NCBI RefSeq assembly: GCF_041365695.1
Contig: NZ_JBGFSJ010000003.1
Span: 62,001-126,000, forward strand
Source: Rhodosalinus sp041365695
GTDB taxonomy: Bacteria > Pseudomonadota > Alphaproteobacteria > Rhodobacterales > Rhodobacteraceae
Reading direction: 5' to 3'
Length of the DNA stretch: 64,000 bases
Below, piece after piece: positions 8,045 to 14,953 of the stretch. The translations under genes were made by a program, and so were the position numbers. The notes below the pieces were generated by a model, which was given only the letters and a program-made list of their open reading frames with translations, was not told the DNA's origin and did no database searches. The number at the start of each line of letters is the position of its first letter. Position 1 is the first letter of the stretch.

Positions 8045-8088
8045 TGTTAGCGATAAAAGTTGCCGCGCCCGGTGTGATTGCGCTAACG
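8045..8088. promoter_or_regulatory. pair of LacI-type operator-like palindromes
   Basis: TGTTAGCGATAAAA (8045-8058) and TGATTGCGCTAACG (8075-8088) are imperfect palindromes centred on CG, with centres 30 bases apart. Together their outer arms GTTAGCG (8046-8052) and CGCTAAC (8081-8087) are a perfect inverted repeat. The form resembles LacI-family operators. In Rhodobacter sphaeroides the LacI regulator CceR controls central carbon genes including gap, so that protein is a candidate by analogy only. Confidence 0.5.
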
Positions 8089-8173
8089 GACCGGGTGGCG
8101 CGCCGGCGTGCCGTCGGGTATCCCTCGGTCTGTCACGCGCAAGGCGTGGCGACCGGGTGGAAGGAACAGGGGC

Positions 8174-9148
8174 ATGGCTGGCGGCCTTCTCGCATTGCTC
8201 GACGATGTCGCGGCGCTCACCAAGGTGGCGGCAGCCTCGCTCGACGATGTCGCGGGGCAGGCGGTCAAGGCCGGCTCCAAGGCGATGGGCGCGGTAATCG
8301 ACGACGCCGCGGTGACGCCGAAATACATGCGCGGCTTCCATCCCTCGCGGGAACTGCCCATCGTCTGGCGCATCACCAAGGGCTCTCTGCGCAACAAGCT
8401 CCTCATCCTTCTGCCGGCGGGGCTGCTGCTGTCGGCCTTCGCGCCCTGGCTCATCGCGCCGCTTCTGATGCTGGGCGGCTTCTACCTGTGCTTCGAAGGC
8501 GCGGAGAAGGTGGTGCACGCCGTCGCGCCCCACGCGGTGGAGCATGCCGCGAGGGCCCACGAGACGGTGGATCCCGCCCATCTCGAGGAAAAGAAGGCGA
8601 AGGGCGCGATCAAGACGGATTTCATCCTGTCGGCCGAGATCATGACCATCGCGCTCGCCGCGATCCCCGAGAGCGCCTTCTGGATGGAGGCGGCCACCCT
8701 CGCGCTCATCGCCGTGGGCATCACCGCGCTCGTCTACGGGGCGGTGGCGCTCATCGTGAAGGCCGACGACATGGGCCTCGCCATGGCCAAGCATGGCCGG
8801 CTCGGCGTCACCCGCGCGGCGGGGCGGGGGATCGTGAAGGGGATGCCGGGCTTTCTCAAGGCGCTGATGGTGGTGGGCACGGCCGCGATGCTCTGGGTGG
8901 GCGGTTCGATCGTGGTGCACAGCCTGGAGGAGATGGGCGTGGCCGGGCCCGCGCATCTCATCCATGCCGTCGCCGCGGCCGTGGCGCATCCGCTGCCCGA
9001 GGGGCTGCACGCCGCCGGCGAGTGGGGTGTGACCGCGCTCATCGACGGCGTGCTGGGTCTTTGCATCGGGCTTGCGCTCATCCCCGTCGTGGCGCGCGTC
9101 GTCGAGCCGCTCTTCGGGCTCTTCGGCGGCGCCGGGGCCGGGGAGTGA
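8174..9148 (+). CDS. DUF808 family membrane protein
   Basis: 324-residue protein of the DUF808 (YedI-like) family, beginning MAGGLLALLDDVAALTK, the family's usual opening. Several hydrophobic segments are visible: about residues 75-100, 160-175, 180-197, 235-255 and 285-312, so it is an integral inner-membrane protein. Soluble charged stretches separate them. The function of the family is unknown. It is divergent from gap, sharing the 211-base region with the LacI-type sites, and convergent with transketolase (3-base gap), so a role in carbon metabolism cannot be inferred beyond position. An ATG with AAGGAACAGG upstream sets the start. Confidence 0.85.
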   Translation: MAGGLLALLDDVAALTKVAAASLDDVAGQAVKAGSKAMGAVIDDAAVTPKYMRGFHPSRELPIVWRITKGSLRNKLLILLPAGLLLSAFAPWLIAPLLMLGGFYLCFEGAEKVVHAVAPHAVEHAARAHETVDPAHLEEKKAKGAIKTDFILSAEIMTIALAAIPESAFWMEAATLALIAVGITALVYGAVALIVKADDMGLAMAKHGRLGVTRAAGRGIVKGMPGFLKALMVVGTAAMLWVGGSIVVHSLEEMGVAGPAHLIHAVAAAVAHPLPEGLHAAGEWGVTALIDGVLGLCIGLALIPVVARVVEPLFGLFGGAGAGE

Positions 9149-9151
9149 CGC

Positions 9152-11167
9152 TCAGAGCAGCGCCCTGGCCCGTTCCGCCACCGCCTCGGCGGTGATGCCG
9201 AACTCCTCGAAGAGCACCTTGGCCGGCGCCGAGGCGCCGAAACTGTCCATGCCCACGAAACCGGCCTTCTTCTCGCGCCCGCGCTCGCCCAGAAGCCAGC
9301 GGTCCCAGCCCTGACGGACGCCCGCCTCGACCGCGACGCGGACCGGGCCGGCGGGCAGGACGCGCTTGCGGTAGGCTTCGTCCTGCGCGGCGAAAAGCTC
9401 CATGCAGGGCATCGACACGACCCGCGTGCCGATCCCCTCGTCCTGAAGCATGTCGCGGGCGGCGAGCGCCACATGCACCTCCGAGCCGGTGGCGATCAGG
9501 ATCGCCTGGCGCTTGCCCTCGGCCTCGGCGAGGACGTAGGCGCCCTGCGCCGACAGGTTCCGGGTCTTGTGCTCGAGCCGCACGGCGGGAAGCCCCTGCC
9601 GCGAGAGCGCGAGCACCGAGGGCGTCGCCGTGGCGGTCAGCGCGAGTTCCCACGCCTCGGCCGTCTCCACCACGTCGGCGGGGCGGAAGAGGCGGGTGTT
9701 GGGCGTGGCGCGGTGGATCGCCAGGTGCTCGACGGGCTGGTGCGTCGGCCCGTCCTCGCCAAGCCCGATGGAGTCATGCGTCATCACGTAGACGACCGGC
9801 TGGCGCATCAGCGCCGAAAGCCGGATCGCGGGGCGCGCGTAGTCGGTGAACACCATGAAGGTGCCGCCATAGGGGCGGACGCCCCCGTGCAGCGCCATCC
9901 CGTTCATCGCCGCCGCCATGGCGTGCTCGCGGATGCCGTAATGGAGGTAGCGGCCCTTGCGGTTGTCGGTGTCGAACACGCCCAGATCGTGGGTCATCGT
10001 GTTGTTGGAGCCGGTGAGGTCCGCCGAGCCGCCGATCGTCTCGGGCATGATCGGGTTCACCACCTCGAGCACCATCTCGGACGCCTTGCGGGTGGCGACC
10101 TTGTGATGCGCCTCCGCGGCCTGTTTCTTGAGCGCGCGGATCGTGGCGGCGAGCCGCTTCGGCACGTCTCCCGCCTGCATCCGGTCGAATTCGGCGCGCT
10201 TGCCGGCGCCGAGCGCGTCGAGCCGCTCCTGCCACGCGGTGCGATGGGCGGCGCCGCGGCGGCCGACCTCTTCCCACCACCCCTTGATCTCGGCCGGCAC
10301 CTCGAAGGCGTCCTCAGTCCATCCATAGGCGGCCTTGGTGTCGGCGACGAGCTGCGGGTCGGTGAGCGCGCCGTGCCCCTTGGCGGTGTCCTGCGCGGAG
10401 GAGCCGAGCGCGATGTGCGTCTTGCAGGCGATGAGCGAGGGGTGCGGCGCGGCCTTGGCGGTCTCGATCGCGCGGTCGATCGCCTCGGGGTCGTGGCCGT
10501 CCACCTCCTGCACGTGCCAGCCCGAGGCCGCGAAGCGGGAGAGCTGGTCGGTGCGGTCGGCAAGGCTCACCTTGCCGTCGATGGTGATCTCGTTGTCGTC
10601 GAAGAAGACGATCAGGCGCGAGAGTTCCTGCCGGCCGGCAAGCGTGAGCGCCTCCTGGCTGACGCCTTCCATCAGGCAGCCGTCGCCGGCGATGCAGTAG
10701 GTGTAGTGATCGACGATCTTCTTGCCGAAGCGCGCGCGCAGCGCCTCCTCCGCGATGGCGAAGCCCACGGAATTCGCGAGGCCCTGGCCGAGCGGGCCGG
10801 TCGTCGTCTCGATGCCCTGCGCGAGGAAGTTCTCGGGGTGCCCCGCGGTCCGCGCGCCCCATTGCCGGAAGTTCCGGATCTCCTCGAGGGTGATCTCGGG
10901 CGAGCCGGTGAGATAGAGCAGCGCGTAAAGCAGCATCGAGCCGTGGCCCGCCGACAGGATGAAGCGGTCGCGGTCGGCCCAGTCGGGATGCGCGGCGTCG
11001 AATTTGAGGTGCCTGGAAAAGAGCACCGTGGCCACGTCGGCCATGCCCATGGGCATGCCGGAATGGCCCGAGTTCGCGGTGGCCACGGCGTCGAGCGTGA
11101 GCGCGCGGATGGCGCAGGCGCGCCTCCAGTGGTCGGGGTGGGCGGTGCGAAGCGCGTCTATGTCCAC
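9152..11167 (-). CDS. tkt: transketolase
   Basis: Thiamine-diphosphate enzyme of the pentose phosphate and Calvin cycles, moving two-carbon units between sugar phosphates. 671 residues, full length: N-terminal ThDP-binding domain with GHSGMPMGMADV (residue about 34), GDGCLMEGVSQEA and the metal-binding DDNEITIDG; middle pyrimidine domain with GIREHAMAAAMNGMALHGG; and a C-terminal domain. The start is a GTG (GTG GAC ATA GAC), with only a weak purine run before it. A TTGAAC-N16-TATTGA promoter lies just upstream. It is on the gap strand but separated from gap by the opposite DUF808 gene. Confidence 0.96.
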   Translation of the reverse strand: MDIDALRTAHPDHWRRACAIRALTLDAVATANSGHSGMPMGMADVATVLFSRHLKFDAAHPDWADRDRFILSAGHGSMLLYALLYLTGSPEITLEEIRNFRQWGARTAGHPENFLAQGIETTTGPLGQGLANSVGFAIAEEALRARFGKKIVDHYTYCIAGDGCLMEGVSQEALTLAGRQELSRLIVFFDDNEITIDGKVSLADRTDQLSRFAASGWHVQEVDGHDPEAIDRAIETAKAAPHPSLIACKTHIALGSSAQDTAKGHGALTDPQLVADTKAAYGWTEDAFEVPAEIKGWWEEVGRRGAAHRTAWQERLDALGAGKRAEFDRMQAGDVPKRLAATIRALKKQAAEAHHKVATRKASEMVLEVVNPIMPETIGGSADLTGSNNTMTHDLGVFDTDNRKGRYLHYGIREHAMAAAMNGMALHGGVRPYGGTFMVFTDYARPAIRLSALMRQPVVYVMTHDSIGLGEDGPTHQPVEHLAIHRATPNTRLFRPADVVETAEAWELALTATATPSVLALSRQGLPAVRLEHKTRNLSAQGAYVLAEAEGKRQAILIATGSEVHVALAARDMLQDEGIGTRVVSMPCMELFAAQDEAYRKRVLPAGPVRVAVEAGVRQGWDRWLLGERGREKKAGFVGMDSFGASAPAKVLFEEFGITAEAVAERARALL

Positions 11168-11225
11168 GGGGGCTCTCGTCCTTTTCGGGCTGGCTTTCGG
11201 GCGGGGTCGCGACCCTCTGGGCGCC

Positions 11226-11253
11226 TCAATAGCAAGGCATGGGGGAAGTTCAA
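11226..11253 (-). promoter_or_regulatory. probable sigma-70 promoter of transketolase
   Basis: On the minus strand TTGAAC (11253-11248) is separated by 16 bases from TATTGA (11231-11226), about 60 bases ahead of the transketolase GTG. This is the best -35/-10 pair in the 219-base region; pattern match only. Confidence 0.45.
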
Positions 11254-11386
11254 GCGCGGCCTATAAGCCCTTGACAAGGCAGGGGGCGCAATTTCCGCTG
11301 CGGGACGTTAGACTTGGGCGGGCGGCCGGATCCGCCGATTCGCGGACAACGCGGACGGGCCGGCGCGGTAACGGAGGACGAGGGGC

Positions 11387-11965
11387 ATGGCCGAGCTCGA
11401 AGACCTGGAGCGGCGCATCGCGCGCGCGATGGACCGGATCGCCGGAGGCGTCGAGGCGCTGTCCGCCCGCGCCGCCGCGCCCGTGCCGGAACCGGAGCCC
11501 GCCGCCGACACCGAGGCGCCCGAGCGCCTGCGCGCCGCTCTCGAGGAGGAGCGCGCGGTCACGGCCCAGCTCGAGGAGCGGGTGCGCGCCATCAAGGAGC
11601 GCCAGGAGACCCGCGTGGCCCGGCTCGAGGCGCAGGTGGCCGAGCAGGCCGCGGCCATGGCCGCGCTCGACGAGGAGTTGCAGCGCCTGCGCCGCGCGAA
11701 CCAGCAGTTGCGCGACAACAACGCCGCGCTGCGGCAGGCGAACGAGGCCGGGCTGGCCGAGCCGCAACTCGTCAACGGCGCGATGGTCGCCGAACTCGAG
11801 GCGCTGCGCGCGCTGCGCGCCTCGGAGACGGCGGAGATGCAGGCCGTGCTCGCGCGGCTCGACCCGTTGATCGCCGAGGCCGAGCGCCCCGCGCCCGGGG
11901 CCGGCGGCGATGACGGGGCAGGGGCGCCGCGCCCCGACGCGGACAGCGCACGGGAGGGGATGTGA
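11387..11965 (+). CDS. coiled-coil protein paired with ZapA (ZauP-like)
   Basis: 192-residue charged protein, almost entirely predicted alpha-helix: residues about 1-25 amphipathic, a Pro/Ala linker near 30-45, then heptad-rich coiled coil from about 50 to 150 (LEEERAVTAQLEERVRAIKE, then repeated QL/RL/NQQLRDNNAALR). GGAGGACGAGG precedes the ATG. Its TGA overlaps the zapA ATG by one base (TGATG), so the two are co-translated. In Caulobacter the coiled-coil protein ZauP is encoded with ZapA and helps focus the Z-ring; position and architecture make this gene a likely counterpart, but I cannot verify homology. No enzymatic motif is present. Confidence 0.65.
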   Translation: MAELEDLERRIARAMDRIAGGVEALSARAAAPVPEPEPAADTEAPERLRAALEEERAVTAQLEERVRAIKERQETRVARLEAQVAEQAAAMAALDEELQRLRRANQQLRDNNAALRQANEAGLAEPQLVNGAMVAELEALRALRASETAEMQAVLARLDPLIAEAERPAPGAGGDDGAGAPRPDADSAREGM

Positions 11966-12585
11966 TGCCCGAAGTGACGATCCAGATCGGCGGCCGCAGT
12001 TTCCAGGTCGCCTGCCAGCAAGGCGAGGAAGCCTATCTTCACGCCGCCGCGAAGCTTCTGGACGACGAGGCGACCGTCCTCGTGAACCAGATCGGGCGCA
12101 TCCCGGAGTCGCGGCTTCTGCTCATGGCGGGGCTGATGCTGGCCGACAAGACCGCGGGGCTCGAGGACCGGCTGCGCGCGGCCGAGGACCGGCTTGCCGG
12201 GCAGGAGGCGCGGTCCGAGGGCGCCGCCGCGCCCCGGGACGATCGCCTGCGCGACGCCGAGGCGCGGATCGCCGCGCAGGAGGCGGAGCTTGAGGACCTG
12301 CGCGCCCGGCCCGAGCCCGCGGAGACGGAAGCCGCCGCCGCGCGATTACAGGCGGCCGAAGCCCGCCTCGCGGCGCAGGAGGCCGAACTGGAAGAGTTGC
12401 GCGCCGCCGCAGTCTCGGCGCCTGCGCCGGCCGAGGCGGTGCCCGATCAGGCCATGGAGAGGCTGTCCGCGCTCGCCGCGCGCGCCGAGGCGCTGGCCGA
12501 CACGGTCGAGGCCGAGGCGACGGGGGCGGCGGAAGAGGCGGCGGCGGACGGCGCCGCGCGGACCGGACCGCCGGGGGGCGCCTGA
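11965..12585 (+). CDS. zapA: cell division protein ZapA with long coiled-coil extension
   Basis: Cytoplasmic FtsZ-binding protein that bundles protofilaments at the division site. Residues 1-95 match ZapA: VTIQIGGRSFQVACQQGEEAYL, then LLDDEATVLV and the helix SRLLLMAGLMLADK. The remaining 110 residues form an Ala/Glu/Arg-rich coiled coil, making this 206-residue protein about twice the usual ZapA size. Within it the 15-residue unit AR[IL]AAQEAELE[DE]LRA occurs twice, exactly 33 residues apart (12262-12306 and 12361-12405). Start is the ATG overlapping the upstream TGA; a GTG lies 3 bases earlier. Partner is probably the coiled-coil protein encoded just upstream. Confidence 0.88.
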   Translation: MPEVTIQIGGRSFQVACQQGEEAYLHAAAKLLDDEATVLVNQIGRIPESRLLLMAGLMLADKTAGLEDRLRAAEDRLAGQEARSEGAAAPRDDRLRDAEARIAAQEAELEDLRARPEPAETEAAAARLQAAEARLAAQEAELEELRAAAVSAPAPAEAVPDQAMERLSALAARAEALADTVEAEATGAAEEAAADGAARTGPPGGA

Positions 12586-12610
12586 CCCGCCGGCGCCCGG
12601 TGCCGCGGGA

Positions 12611-12973
12611 TCAGCCGTTGGCTTCGCGGATCTTCTCGGCGGCGTCCTTGTCGTAGGCCACGCCGTTGGCCTCGAGCAGCTGGTCGAGTTCGCCCGAGAG
12701 CGTCATCTCGGTGATGATGTCGCAGCCGCCCACGAATTCCCCCTTGACGTAGAGCTGGGGGATGGTGGGCCAGTCGGAGTAGTCCTTGATGCCCTGCCGG
12801 ATATCCTCGTCGGCGAGCACGTTCACGTCCGCGAAATCCACGTTCATGTAGGTCAATACCCCGGCCACGCGGCTGGAGAAGCCGCATTGCGGCATTTCCT
12901 TGGTGCCCTTCATGTAAAGCACCACGTCGTTGGCTTTCACCGTGTCCTCGATGCGGGTCTTGGCGTCGGTCAT
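12611..12973 (-). CDS. grxD: monothiol glutaredoxin, Grx4 family
   Basis: 120-residue CGFS-type glutaredoxin, which binds a glutathione-ligated [2Fe-2S] cluster and hands clusters to acceptor proteins or works with BolA in iron sensing. The CGFS active site is at residues 30-33, preceded by the diagnostic YMKGTKEMPQ, and WPTIPQLYVKGEFVGGCDI carries the cis-proline and glutathione-binding residues. The ATG overlaps the upstream gene's TGA in ATGA (12970-12973). A bolA gene lies just upstream on the same strand, which fits the known physical partnership of CGFS glutaredoxins and BolA proteins. The window also holds the suf operon 40 kb away. Confidence 0.97.
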   Translation of the reverse strand: MTDAKTRIEDTVKANDVVLYMKGTKEMPQCGFSSRVAGVLTYMNVDFADVNVLADEDIRQGIKDYSDWPTIPQLYVKGEFVGGCDIITEMTLSGELDQLLEANGVAYDKDAAEKIREANG

Positions 12974-13248
12974 CGCTTGTCCTCTCGGTCAGGGTCACGC
13001 GCCGGGGCGTCCGTCGCGTCGTCCTCGGTCGGGGCGTCGGCCCCCTCCTCGTCCGTCCCGGGGCCGTCGGCGTCCTCCTCGGGCTCGGGCGGTTCCTCGT
13101 AGCTCGGCGCCTCCTCGTCGAACTCGAAGGCGTCGCGCGCGTTCTCGGGCGGGCCGTGCACCTTGCGGTGGCGGATCTCGTGGAAGGCCGCGTAGCCGAA
13201 GAAGGCGCCGAACACGCTCACGACCACCCAGGGCAGATACTCGAGCAT
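12970..13248 (-). CDS. small membrane protein with acidic tail, between bolA and grxD
   Basis: 92-residue protein with one N-terminal hydrophobic helix (YLPWVVVSVFGAFFGYAAF, residues 4-22) followed by a basic stretch (HEIRHRKVHG) and a strongly acidic, Pro-rich and probably disordered tail. The positive residues after the helix predict the tail to be cytoplasmic. It lies 7 bases after bolA and overlaps grxD by 4 bases, so it belongs to that transcription unit. I do not recognise a family; a scaffold or membrane-anchoring role for the Fe-S partners is only a guess. Confidence 0.7.
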   Translation of the reverse strand: MLEYLPWVVVSVFGAFFGYAAFHEIRHRKVHGPPENARDAFEFDEEAPSYEEPPEPEEDADGPGTDEEGADAPTEDDATDAPARDPDREDKR

Positions 13249-13255
13249 CGGCGGC

Positions 13256-13498
13256 TCAGTCCGGCGCCTTGGTGGTCAGCGCCAGCGCGTGCAACTCGCC
13301 GGCCGCGCCGTCCATCTTGCCCTTGAGCGCGGCGTAGACGGCGCGCTGCTGCTGGACGCGGTTCATCCCGCGAAAGCTCTCGTCGATCACCTCGGCGGCG
13401 TAGTGGTTTCCGTCTCCGGCGAGATCGCGGATCGTGATCCGCGCCTCGGGGAAGGTGGCACGGATCAGTTCCTCGATCTCCTGGGCCTGCATCGCCAT
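13256..13498 (-). CDS. bolA: BolA family protein
   Basis: 80-residue BolA-like protein (class II KH-like fold) that partners monothiol glutaredoxins in [2Fe-2S] trafficking. The core reads IEELIRATFPEARITIRDLAGDGNHYAAEVI, with the conserved His, then SFRGMNRVQQQRAVYAAL, the signature helix-turn segment. The start is set at MAMQAQEIEELI; GGAAGGGGAG lies upstream. A longer frame with extra N-terminal residues exists but is not needed for the fold. It is the first gene of a three-gene unit ending in grxD, which matches the frequent BolA-Grx neighbourhood. Confidence 0.92.
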   Translation of the reverse strand: MAMQAQEIEELIRATFPEARITIRDLAGDGNHYAAEVIDESFRGMNRVQQQRAVYAALKGKMDGAAGELHALALTTKAPD

Positions 13499-13690
13499 TC
13501 GGTCGGGCTCCCCTTCCTGTTTCGGCTCAGACTTAGTCTGCCCGTCCATGGCGTGCAAGAGACCGCGCGGCCCAACCGGCGCCCCCGCGCACACGGTCGG
13601 GCAAGGGGGGATGCGGGCGCGTCGCGCCGGTCGCGAACGGGCCGGGGCGCGCGCGGGGCGGAGCCGCCCCCGCCACCCCGCCCGGGCGGC

Positions 13691-14161
13691 CTAGGCGCCG
13701 CGCGAGTGGCGCGCGGCGGCCAGCCACAAAGCGGCGAGAGCGAGGGCGGCGAGCGCGTTCCAGCTCGCCATGCTGAGGCCCAGAAACTGCCAGGCGACCT
13801 CGTCGCAGCGCACCAGCGGCGCGGCCATGATCTGCGCGGTCAGCTCCTCCACCGAGACGCGCGCGAGATCGCCGCCGCCCGCGCAGGCGGCGGGGCCCTC
13901 CCACCAGCCGCGCTCCACCCCGGTGTGGTAAAGCCCGATCCCGCCGGTGGCGAGCGCCGCGCCCCCACCCAGCAGCGGCAGGAGCGCGCCGGGACGGGCG
14001 AGCGCGGCGGCGCCGATCGCCACCGCTGCCGCGTGCGGCCAGCGCTGCCAGAGGCAGAGTTCGCAGGGCGCGAGCCCGCCCAGATACTGGAAGGCGAAGG
14101 CCGCGACGAGCAGCGCGGCGGAGCCGCCGGCGGCGGCCAGGACCAGAGAAGTGCGGCTCAC
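13691..14161 (-). CDS. dsbB: disulfide bond formation protein B
   Basis: Inner-membrane quinone reductase that reoxidises a DsbA-type thiol oxidase in the periplasm. 156 residues with four hydrophobic helices (about 5-25, 42-60, 64-82 and 128-150). The first redox pair C33/C36 lies in APCELCLWQRWPH, and the second pair is C93 and C119 in the second periplasmic loop (ACAGGG ... VRCDEVAW), as in family members. It starts at GTG; its GTGA overlaps the TGA of the YqaA/DedA-like gene by 4 bases, so translation is coupled. No dsbA is visible in the window. Confidence 0.9.
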   Translation of the reverse strand: MSRTSLVLAAAGGSAALLVAAFAFQYLGGLAPCELCLWQRWPHAAAVAIGAAALARPGALLPLLGGGAALATGGIGLYHTGVERGWWEGPAACAGGGDLARVSVEELTAQIMAAPLVRCDEVAWQFLGLSMASWNALAALALAALWLAAARHSRGA

Positions 14162-14736
14162 ATCACCCTCACGACCAGGAAGCCCCCGATCAGGAGCACG
14201 ACGAAGAGGGTGAAGACAAGCCCGAGCCGGCGCTCGATGAAGTCGCGGATCGGCGCGCCGTAGACGCGCAGGAGTGCGGCCAGAACGAAGAACCGCAGCC
14301 CGCGGGCCAGCACCGAGGTCGCGATGAAGGTCGCGAGCGGCAGCGCCGTCCACCCCGACATGATGGTGATGACCTTGTAGGGAAAGGGCGTGACGCCCGC
14401 CACGAGCACCGCCCAGACCCCCACGCCGTTGAAGGTGTCGTTGAAGGCGGCCATCGCCTCCTCCTTGCCGAGCGCCTCGAGGATCGGCCGGCCGAGCGTG
14501 TCGTAGGCGAAGGCGCCGATGGCGTAGCCCGCGAGCCCGCCCGCCACCGAGGCCAGCAGCGCCACCGCCGCGATCAGCCAGGCCCGCGACGGGCGGGCGA
14601 GGATCATCGGGATCATCAGGATGTCGGGCGGGATCGGAAAGACCGAGCTTTCCGCGAAGGCCACCAGCGCCAGCGCCCAGAGCGCGCGCGGATGCTCGGC
14701 GAGCCGCAGCGTCCAGTCGTAAAGCCCGCGGAGCAT
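14158..14736 (-). CDS. YqaA/DedA-family membrane protein
   Basis: 192-residue polytopic inner-membrane protein of the DedA/VTT superfamily (YqaA branch). Characteristic features: FAESSVFPIPPDILMIPMIL near residues 25-45, a reentrant-type segment with the conserved FPIPPD, GGLAGYAIGAFAYDTLGRP (about 75-93), and VAGVTPFPYKVITIMSGW (about 118-135) resembling the second VTT half. Related proteins are linked to lipid scrambling and proton-dependent membrane homeostasis; its precise substrate is unknown. The ATG at MLRGLYDW is chosen; a longer frame of 31 extra polar residues is unlikely. Co-transcribed with dsbB. Confidence 0.87.
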   Translation of the reverse strand: MLRGLYDWTLRLAEHPRALWALALVAFAESSVFPIPPDILMIPMILARPSRAWLIAAVALLASVAGGLAGYAIGAFAYDTLGRPILEALGKEEAMAAFNDTFNGVGVWAVLVAGVTPFPYKVITIMSGWTALPLATFIATSVLARGLRFFVLAALLRVYGAPIRDFIERRLGLVFTLFVVLLIGGFLVVRVM

Positions 14737-14859
14737 GGCGGCCGGCGTCCCCTCGTTACGGTCACGGGGCGCGAGAGACCACGTGCCGCGCGCCCGGTCA
14801 AGCGCAAGCGCGGGCTCTGCACTGGACACGCGCGCGCGGCGCGGCTAGACCGGGGCCGG

Positions 14860-14943
14860 GCCCAAGTGGCGGAATGGTAGACGCAGGGGACTCAAAATCC
14901 CCCGGCTTCGGCCGTGCGAGTTCGAGTCTCGCCTTGGGCACCA
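14860..14943 (+). tRNA. tRNA-Leu (anticodon CAA)
   Basis: 84-nucleotide cloverleaf: acceptor GCCCAAG/CTTGGGC, discriminator A, encoded CCA, anticodon loop CTCAAAA giving CAA, a long variable arm (CGGCTTCGGCCG) as expected for leucine, and TTCGAGT in the T arm. A tyrosine recombinase gene ends 11 bases after its 3' end, so this tRNA is a plausible attachment site. Confidence 0.96.
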
Positions 14944-14953
14944 GTCTCAGGAC

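Noticed and set aside
12586..12610. 6S RNA gene downstream of zapA, as in some bacteria
   Set aside because: Only 25 bases separate zapA from grxD; no room for a 6S RNA.
13499..13690. Possible gene in the 192-base gap between dsbB and bolA
   Set aside because: Only extreme GC-rich DNA with short hairpins; no frame with a start and ribosome site of convincing quality.
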